NCBI GenBank assembly: GCA_902826565.1
Contig: CADEFF010000011.1
Span: forward strand, 2,375 to 66,374
Length of the DNA stretch: 64,000 nt
From: an uncultured Rhodospirillaceae bacterium
GTDB lineage: Bacteria; Pseudomonadota; Alphaproteobacteria; Dongiales; Dongiaceae
Reading direction: 5' to 3'
The notes below the pieces were generated by a model. That model was given only the letters and a program-made list of their open reading frames with translations, ran no database searches and had not been told where the DNA came from. A program made the position numbers and the translations under genes. Positions 58,840 to 64,000 of this stretch are shown here, one piece after another (the first letter of the stretch is position 1; each line of letters starts with the position of its first letter).

Positions 58840-60131
58840 GCCATTTCGCCTATCGCGACGGGCAGCTCCACGCCGAGGGAGTGCCGGTGGCGGCGCTCGC
58901 GCGCGCCGTCGGCACGCCCTTCTATTGCTATTCCTCGGCGGCGCTGGTCGAGGCCTACGGCGCCTTCCGGGCCGCCTTCGCCGGCATGAATGTCCGCGTC
59001 TGCTATTCGCTGAAGGCGAACTCGAACCGGGCCGTGATCGCGACCCTGCTGGCCGAAGGCGCCGGCGCCGACGTGGTCTCCGAGGGCGAGATGCGCCAGG
59101 CGCTCGCGGCGGGCGTGGCGCCGGGCGAGATCGTCTTCGCCGGCGTCGGCAAGATGGCGCGCGAGATGCGCGCCGGGCTCGAGGCCGGCATCCGCCAGTT
59201 CAACGTCGAATCGATCCCGGAGCTGCGGCTCCTCAACGAGGTCGCGCTGTCGATGGGCCGGCGCGCGCCGGTCGCCCTCCGCATCAATCCGGACGTCGAT
59301 GCGCGGACCCACGCGAAGATCTCGACCGGCAAGGCGGAGAACAAGTTCGGCATCGATCTAGGCCATGCGGCGGAGGCCTATGCCGAGGCCGCGAGACTGC
59401 CGGGCATCGCGGTCGAGGGCCTCGCCATCCATATCGGCTCGCAGCTCGAGGAGCTGACCCCCTATCGCCAGGCCTTCGCGCGCATGGCGGAGCTCGTGCA
59501 GAACCTGCGCGCCTCGGGCCATCCGGTGCGCAGCCTCGATCTCGGCGGCGGCCTCGGCATCGCCTATCAGGGCAAGGCGCCGCCGCCGCTCGCCGACTAT
59601 GCGGCGCTGGTGCGCGAGACGGTCGGCGGTCTCGGGCTCGACCTGATCCTCGAGCCGGGCCGGCGCCTCGTCGGCGAGGCCGGCATCCTGGTCAGCGAAG
59701 TGCTCTATGTGAAGGAAGGCGTGAGCCGCAATTTCGTCATCGTCGATGCGGCGATGAACGACCTGATCCGCCCGGCGCTCTACGACGCCTATCACGCGAT
59801 CCTGCCGGTGACGGAGCCGCCCTCCGACGCGCCGGTGCGCCGCGTGGACGTGGTGGGGCCGATCTGCGAGACCGGCGACCGCTTCGCCGAGCAGCGCCCG
59901 CTGCCTCCGCCGGCCGCAGGCGATCTCCTCGCCTTCTGCGCCGCCGGGGCCTATGGCGCGGTCATGGCCTCCGCCTACAACACGCGGCCCCCGGCGGCGG
60001 AGGTCATGGTCAGGGGCTCCGGTCACGAAATCGTCAGGCCTCGCCTGGGTTATGACGCTATACTGGCGATGGACCGGCTGCCGGCCTGGCTCGCGCCGCC
60101 GGCGGCCCGCAAATCGCGGGGCGTGGGCTGA
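58836..60131 (+). CDS. lysA: Diaminopimelate decarboxylase
   Basis: This 431-residue PLP enzyme makes L-lysine from meso-diaminopimelate. The PLP lysine is in CYSLKANSNRAV, and FNVESIPELRLL, HIGSQLEELTPYRQAF, LDLGGGLGIAY and GPICETGDRFAEQRPL follow in order. The true start is the ATG at 58836, overlapping the lptM stop; the long in-frame extension upstream is not coding. The C-terminal beta domain ends with GRRP-like HEIVRPRLGYDAILAMD. The TIGR02302 gene follows. Confidence 0.95.
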   Translation: MSHFAYRDGQLHAEGVPVAALARAVGTPFYCYSSAALVEAYGAFRAAFAGMNVRVCYSLKANSNRAVIATLLAEGAGADVVSEGEMRQALAAGVAPGEIVFAGVGKMAREMRAGLEAGIRQFNVESIPELRLLNEVALSMGRRAPVALRINPDVDARTHAKISTGKAENKFGIDLGHAAEAYAEAARLPGIAVEGLAIHIGSQLEELTPYRQAFARMAELVQNLRASGHPVRSLDLGGGLGIAYQGKAPPPLADYAALVRETVGGLGLDLILEPGRRLVGEAGILVSEVLYVKEGVSRNFVIVDAAMNDLIRPALYDAYHAILPVTEPPSDAPVRRVDVVGPICETGDRFAEQRPLPPPAAGDLLAFCAAGAYGAVMASAYNTRPPAAEVMVRGSGHEIVRPRLGYDAILAMDRLPAWLAPPAARKSRGVG

Positions 60132-60167
60132 CGCATCGCCCGGCGCCCTGGAAAGGGCCCGAACCGC

Positions 60168-62633
60168 ATGACGACCGGCGGACCGGCGGATCCGGTCATC
60201 GATCGCAAATTGAGGGCGCGGCTCGGCCGATGGGTCTGGCTGGCGCGGCTCGTGCTCTGGTGGGAGCGGCTTTGGCCAGCACTTTGGCCCGCTCTGGGCG
60301 TGGCCGGGCTGTTTCTCGCCGTGGCGCTCTTCGACCTGCTGCCGGCGCTGCCCGACTGGCTCCATCTCCTGGTTCTCGCGGCCTTCGCCGCCGCGTTCCT
60401 GTGGTCGGTCTGGCGCGGTTTCCGGCGCTTTGCGGCCCCCGATCTCCATGCCGCGCGGCGGCGCGTCGAGCTCGATAGCGGCTTCGCCCATCGGCCGCTG
60501 ACGACGATCGAGGACCGCGTCGCCGGCAATCCCGAGAACCCGGCAATCCGCGAGCTCTGGCATCGGCATCGCGCGATGCTGCTGGCGGGCCTGGGCGCCC
60601 TCCGCCTCGGCTGGCCGCGGCCCGGCCTGGCGAAGCGCGACCCCTGGGGATTGCGCGCCGGCGTCGGGCTCCTGCTGATCGTGGCGCTGGTGGCGGCGCG
60701 GGAGAATGCGCCCGAACGGCTGATGCGCGCGGTGGCGCCCGGCTTCGGCTTCATCGGCGAGGCCGTGCCGACCGCCTACGACATCTGGATCACCCCGCCC
60801 GACTATACCGGCCAGCCCCCGGTCCTGCTCTCCTCCGGCACAACAGGGGCCGCGGCGACCGGGCCGACCGTGCCGAGCGGCACCGCGGTGACGGTCGCCG
60901 AAGGCAGCAAGGTGCTGGCCCAGCTTTCCGGCCCGCGCCGCGCGCCGCAGCTTGCGATCGGCGAGAAGGACGTTCCCTTCGAGGCTTTCGGCGAGGATAG
61001 CTGGCGGCTCGAAAGCGCGATCCTGGTCGGCGACCGGCTCGCGATCTCGTCCGGCGGCACGATCATCGCCGAATGGCCTCTGAAGGTGACGCCGGACAAC
61101 GCGCCGAAGATCGCCCTCACCGCCGATCCGTCGCAGACCGATCGCGGCGTGCTCCATCTGCAATATCATGCGAGCGACGACCATGGCGTCACCGGCGTCA
61201 GCGCGGTGATGCGCCCCACCCTGCCCGGCATCAACCAGACGATCGAGGTCGCCCTTCCCCTGCCCGGCCGGAACGCCCGCGACGCGCAGGGCAGCAGCTT
61301 CAACGACCTCACCGCGCATCCCCTGGCGGGGACCGAGGTCGAGCTGCAGCTCGTGGCCCATGATGCGGTCGGGCAGACCGGCCGCAGCGAGCCCGTCAGC
61401 TTCACCCTGCCGGAGCGCGAATTCCACCATCCGGTGGCGCGCGCCATCATCGACCTCCGCCGGCTCCTGACCCTGAAGCCCGAGCAGCGCGGCGGCGTCG
61501 CGGGCGCGCTCGGCGTGATCGCGGCCGATACGGCGAGCTACGCGAACGACGTCGTCGCGATGCTGAGCCTGAGCGCGGCGATCGGCCGGCTCCGCTACGA
61601 CCGCGGCAACCCGACCGCCATCCCGGCCGTGCAGGCCCTGATGTGGGACACCGCCATCCGGATCGAGGAGGGCGAGCTCGCCGTCGCGTTGCAGCGGCTG
61701 CGCGACGCGCAGAAGGCGCTCGAGGAGGCGCTCGACAGCAACGCGCCGGACGAGGAGATCCAACGCCTGATGAACGAGCTGCAGCAGGCGATGAACGACT
61801 ATCTCGATTCGCTGGTCGAGCGCATGCAGCGCGATCTCGCGGAAGGACGCCAGCTCGAGCCGATCGACCCGAACGCGGTGAAGATGCAGCGCGAGGACCT
61901 GCAGAAGATGCTGGATCAGGCGCGGCAGATGGCCGAGGCCGGCGCGCGCGAAGCGGCCCGCAACATGCTCTCGCGGCTGCAGGAGATGCTGGAGAACCTG
62001 CAATCGGGCCAGGCTTCCGGCGACGCGCAGGAGGGCGAAAACGAGGCGGCGGAGCTCATGAAACAGCTCCAGGCCCTGACGCAGCAGCAGCAGACCCTGC
62101 TCGACCGGACCTTCCGCGACGCGCAATCGGCCGAGAGCGGCGCGCCCGTCCCGGACATGCAGGGCCAGTCGGCGCAGCAGGAGGGACTGCGGCAGACGCT
62201 GGGCGACATCATGCGGCAATTCGGCGAGCTGACCGGCGACATCCCGCAGCAGCTCGGCAATGCGGAGCGTGCGATGAACGACGCCGTCGGCGCGCTCGAT
62301 CGCGACCAGCCGGGCCCCGCCTCGGAAGCGCAAGGCCGCGCGCTGGACGAGCTGATGCAGGGCGCCGAGGCCATGACCCGCATGCTGGCGCAGCGTTTCG
62401 GCGGTCGGCCGGGGCGCGGCGGCGCCGATCAGCTCATGGGACAGAATCCGGATGGCGCCGCGCAGACTCAGCCCGGCACCGGCATCATCGACACCGGCGA
62501 CGTGAAGATCCCGGACGAAGCCGATCTGCAGCGCGCGCGCCAGATTCTGGACGAGCTGCGTCGCCGTTCCTCCGAGCAGTACCGCCCGAAATACGAGCGG
62601 GACTATCTCCGCCGTCTGCTGGATCGTTTCTGA
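60168..62633 (+). CDS. TIGR02302/DUF4175 family membrane protein
   Basis: This 821-residue protein has two to three N-terminal membrane helices (about 20-70 and 165-185). A large periplasmic region follows (about 200-470), then a long Gln/Glu/Met-rich coiled coil, with many QMQ, QQA and ELMKQLQALTQQQQ stretches at about 490-740. The TIGR02302 family is confined to alphaproteobacteria and its function is unknown; the layout suggests an envelope scaffold or filament. It follows lysA by about 36 bases, a recurring neighbourhood in this class. It is convergent with the CpdR-like gene. Confidence 0.9.
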   Translation: MTTGGPADPVIDRKLRARLGRWVWLARLVLWWERLWPALWPALGVAGLFLAVALFDLLPALPDWLHLLVLAAFAAAFLWSVWRGFRRFAAPDLHAARRRVELDSGFAHRPLTTIEDRVAGNPENPAIRELWHRHRAMLLAGLGALRLGWPRPGLAKRDPWGLRAGVGLLLIVALVAARENAPERLMRAVAPGFGFIGEAVPTAYDIWITPPDYTGQPPVLLSSGTTGAAATGPTVPSGTAVTVAEGSKVLAQLSGPRRAPQLAIGEKDVPFEAFGEDSWRLESAILVGDRLAISSGGTIIAEWPLKVTPDNAPKIALTADPSQTDRGVLHLQYHASDDHGVTGVSAVMRPTLPGINQTIEVALPLPGRNARDAQGSSFNDLTAHPLAGTEVELQLVAHDAVGQTGRSEPVSFTLPEREFHHPVARAIIDLRRLLTLKPEQRGGVAGALGVIAADTASYANDVVAMLSLSAAIGRLRYDRGNPTAIPAVQALMWDTAIRIEEGELAVALQRLRDAQKALEEALDSNAPDEEIQRLMNELQQAMNDYLDSLVERMQRDLAEGRQLEPIDPNAVKMQREDLQKMLDQARQMAEAGAREAARNMLSRLQEMLENLQSGQASGDAQEGENEAAELMKQLQALTQQQQTLLDRTFRDAQSAESGAPVPDMQGQSAQQEGLRQTLGDIMRQFGELTGDIPQQLGNAERAMNDAVGALDRDQPGPASEAQGRALDELMQGAEAMTRMLAQRFGGRPGRGGADQLMGQNPDGAAQTQPGTGIIDTGDVKIPDEADLQRARQILDELRRRSSEQYRPKYERDYLRRLLDRF

Positions 62634-62670
62634 GAACTTCGCGCGAGCGCTCTCGAAGCGCCCCTCGGCC

Positions 62671-63066
62671 TCAGGCGGCCGCGCCGCGCGCCGCCATGAT
62701 GCGGTTGCCTTCGGCCAGCGTCTCGGTCATGGCCGCGACGAACTGATCCACGGTGAAGGGCTTCGACAGGACGCGGTGCACCAGCACCTCGAGGTCGTGC
62801 GCCCGCTGCCGTTCCATCGCATAGCCCGTCATCATCAGGATCGGCAGGTTCGGATGGGTCTTGGCGAGCTTCAGCGAAAGCGCGATGCCGTCGAGCCGGG
62901 GCATCACGATGTCGGTAACGAGGAGGTCGAAGTTTTCCCGCGCGAGGGCTTCGAGCGCGAAGGCGCCGTCGACGACCGCCATGACCTCGTGGCCGCGCGA
63001 TTCGATGATGCGCACCACGAGCTGGCGCACCGCCCCATCGTCTTCCGCCACAAGGATGCGCGCCAT
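62671..63066 (-). CDS. CpdR-like stand-alone response regulator
   Basis: This 131-residue single receiver domain has the acidic pocket (AEDD), the phosphoacceptor Asp52 in VTDIVMP, the Thr in MMTGYA and the Lys in LSKPF. It has no output domain. In Caulobacter and relatives CpdR recruits ClpXP to degrade cell-cycle proteins, and this protein starts MARILVAEDD just as CpdR does. I chose the ATG at 63066; a longer start adds 13 unconserved residues. A CtrA-type box lies about 100 bases upstream. Confidence 0.82.
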   Translation of the reverse strand: MARILVAEDDGAVRQLVVRIIESRGHEVMAVVDGAFALEALARENFDLLVTDIVMPRLDGIALSLKLAKTHPNLPILMMTGYAMERQRAHDLEVLVHRVLSKPFTVDQFVAAMTETLAEGNRIMAARGAAA

Positions 63067-63166
63067 CGGGTTACCTCGTTTGCCGCGTTGCTGAAGCCGC
63101 GACACTATCGCACGAAAGCGGGCTCCGACCGCCGACCAGGCATGTAATTAAACTGTGTTGGAAAGT

Positions 63167-63181
63167 TTAAAGCTTGGTTAA
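63167..63181. promoter_or_regulatory. CtrA-type binding site TTAA-N7-TTAA upstream of the CpdR-like gene
   Basis: TTAA-AGCTTGG-TTAA is an exact match to the two half-sites of the CtrA consensus, with the right seven-base spacing. It lies about 101 bases before the CpdR-like start, in an AT-rich segment (63141-63235). More TTAA half-sites occur at 63148 and 63203 without the correct partner. Known CtrA control of cpdR in Caulobacter supports the call. Confidence 0.65.
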
Positions 63182-63249
63182 TTCCTAACGCGGCGCGTTC
63201 AGGTTAACCTTGGATTATTCACGTTTTTTATTTGACCGCAGAGCCAGGG

Positions 63250-63921
63250 TCACTCGCCCACGGGCTTGTCCGTGAAGCTGATGGTGATGCGCTTCGAGGC
63301 TGCCGGCGGATTCTTGGTGCTGGTGCTGAAATGCGCGGTCTCGCCCGCCGCCAGCGTGCGGCTGTCGATGCGAAATACCCAGTCGAACAGCCACTGGTTC
63401 TGGTCGTTGCGCAGGGTCGCCATCAGGTTGGGCACGCCCTGGATCTCGCCGGTCTTGTTGAAGATGTCGCCCTGCACGACGAGCACTTCCTCGCCGCCGA
63501 TGGTCTGCCGCACGAAATTGATGTTGCTGAGCTCCATCCCTTCGCCCAGCACCGCCGTCTCGAGCCCGACCAGCGCGTAGAGCTCGCGCGTCGCCGGCCA
63601 TTGCTGGATGATGCGTTCGCGCCCCAGATAGCCCACCGCGGCCGCGACGCCGAACAGCACGACGACCAGCAGCAGCAATCCGAATCCGGTATTGACCGGC
63701 TGCGGTGCGCGGCTGCGCGGGCGCGGCGGAATCGTGACCGGCTCCGGAGTCGCGAGCGGGTCGGCTTCGAGCGGCAGCTCGACGCGCTGCGGCATGTCCA
63801 TGGGCGGAAGCTGATGCCAGAGATGTTGGCATTTCGCGCAACGCACCTTCCGCCCTGACACGCCGAGCGCAGCCGGGTCGGTGGCGTAGCGTGTCGAGCA
63901 GGCCGGGCAGGTGAGAATCAT
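63250..63921 (-). CDS. MJ0042-type zinc-ribbon membrane protein
   Basis: This 223-residue protein has an N-terminal zinc ribbon (MILTCPACSTRYATDP and VRCAKCQHLW, residues about 1-40). A proline-rich link leads to one membrane helix (about 75-100), and a periplasmic DUF3426-like domain of about 110 residues contains MELSNINFVRQTIGGEEVL. This zinc-ribbon plus single-helix type is common in alphaproteobacteria, often near cell-division genes. I chose the ATG at 63921, the first residue of the ribbon; the open frame continues upstream without family sequence. The function is unknown. Confidence 0.88.
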   Translation of the reverse strand: MILTCPACSTRYATDPAALGVSGRKVRCAKCQHLWHQLPPMDMPQRVELPLEADPLATPEPVTIPPRPRSRAPQPVNTGFGLLLLVVVLFGVAAAVGYLGRERIIQQWPATRELYALVGLETAVLGEGMELSNINFVRQTIGGEEVLVVQGDIFNKTGEIQGVPNLMATLRNDQNQWLFDWVFRIDSRTLAAGETAHFSTSTKNPPAASKRITISFTDKPVGE

Positions 63922-64000
63922 CGAGGGCACGAAAGCTCCGGTTCTCTGCGTTATAGGAATTTGCCCATCCGAAGGCAAGCGGGCCGCGCCGCTGGACGGC

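Noticed and set aside
59358-62333. A 991-codon leftward open frame over lysA and the TIGR02302 gene
   Set aside because: It is Arg/Gly/Ala-rich, has no family match I can recognise, and lies opposite two well-supported genes.

Overview
The window is high-GC DNA from an alphaproteobacterium. Lineage markers are a SAM-II riboswitch in front of metZ, ethylmalonyl-CoA pathway genes (ecm, ccr, mcd), a TIGR02302/DUF4175 protein beside lysA, a CpdR-like receiver with a CtrA-type box upstream, a DUF1127 protein, and several alphaproteobacterial intergenic palindromes. Rhodospirillales or a related order is likely, but this is inferred from gene content and not shown by a marker gene. No phage, IS element, CRISPR array or rRNA was seen. 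There is one tRNA, tRNA-Leu(CAA).

Layout. 1-700: two small membrane proteins. 746-11674: a CoA-thioester catabolic cluster on both strands (PaaK-like CoA ligase, two closely related acyl-CoA dehydrogenases, amidohydrolase, FAD amine oxidase, thioesterase, two SDRs, class II aldolase, Rieske oxygenase). Its substrate is unknown; an alicyclic or aromatic acid is the best guess. 11715-15234: RidA, a TTC38-like TPR protein, a DUF1127 protein and a divergent Crp/Fnr regulator with two perfect CRP-type palindromes between them. 15398-18565: a TakP-like TRAP transporter. 18866-20290: an ASST-like protein. 20331-25632: a polyamine-type ABC importer with a GlxA-family regulator. 25913-28827: an ADP-forming acyl-CoA synthetase and an enoyl-CoA hydratase. 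29065-33549: a RibD-like reductase, the tRNA, a CHASE2 adenylate cyclase/FecR pair separated by an 18-bp repeat array, and a YqaA-like protein. 33639-40889: housekeeping genes (DsbB, Coq7, HNH, hydrolase, AlkA-like glycosylase, GluQRS, TerC, Nudix, aspartic protease, CHAP lipoprotein). 41204-46949: ecm, a low-GC membrane gene, metZ and its riboswitch. 47037-49370: a DUF898/M48 pair. 49635-56584: ccr, mcd, a HIG1-like protein, cobalamin adenosyltransferase, etfBA and a 3-hydroxybutyryl-CoA dehydrogenase. 56615-63921: TlpA, argH-lptM-lysA-TIGR02302, CpdR-like and a zinc-ribbon protein.

How the parts work together. The clearest metabolic module is the ethylmalonyl-CoA pathway: Ccr makes ethylmalonyl-CoA, Ecm (using adenosylcobalamin supplied by the adenosyltransferase) makes methylsuccinyl-CoA, Mcd oxidises it, and ETF takes the electrons. 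The first cluster would also feed ETF through its acyl-CoA dehydrogenases. The clearest regulatory signals are the SAM-II riboswitch with a terminator, the paired CRP-type sites, the CtrA-type box, and an AT-rich palindromic region in front of ccr. The least explained structure is the 18-bp repeat array between fecR and the cyclase gene, preceded by a heptamer fitting the -1 frameshift pattern.
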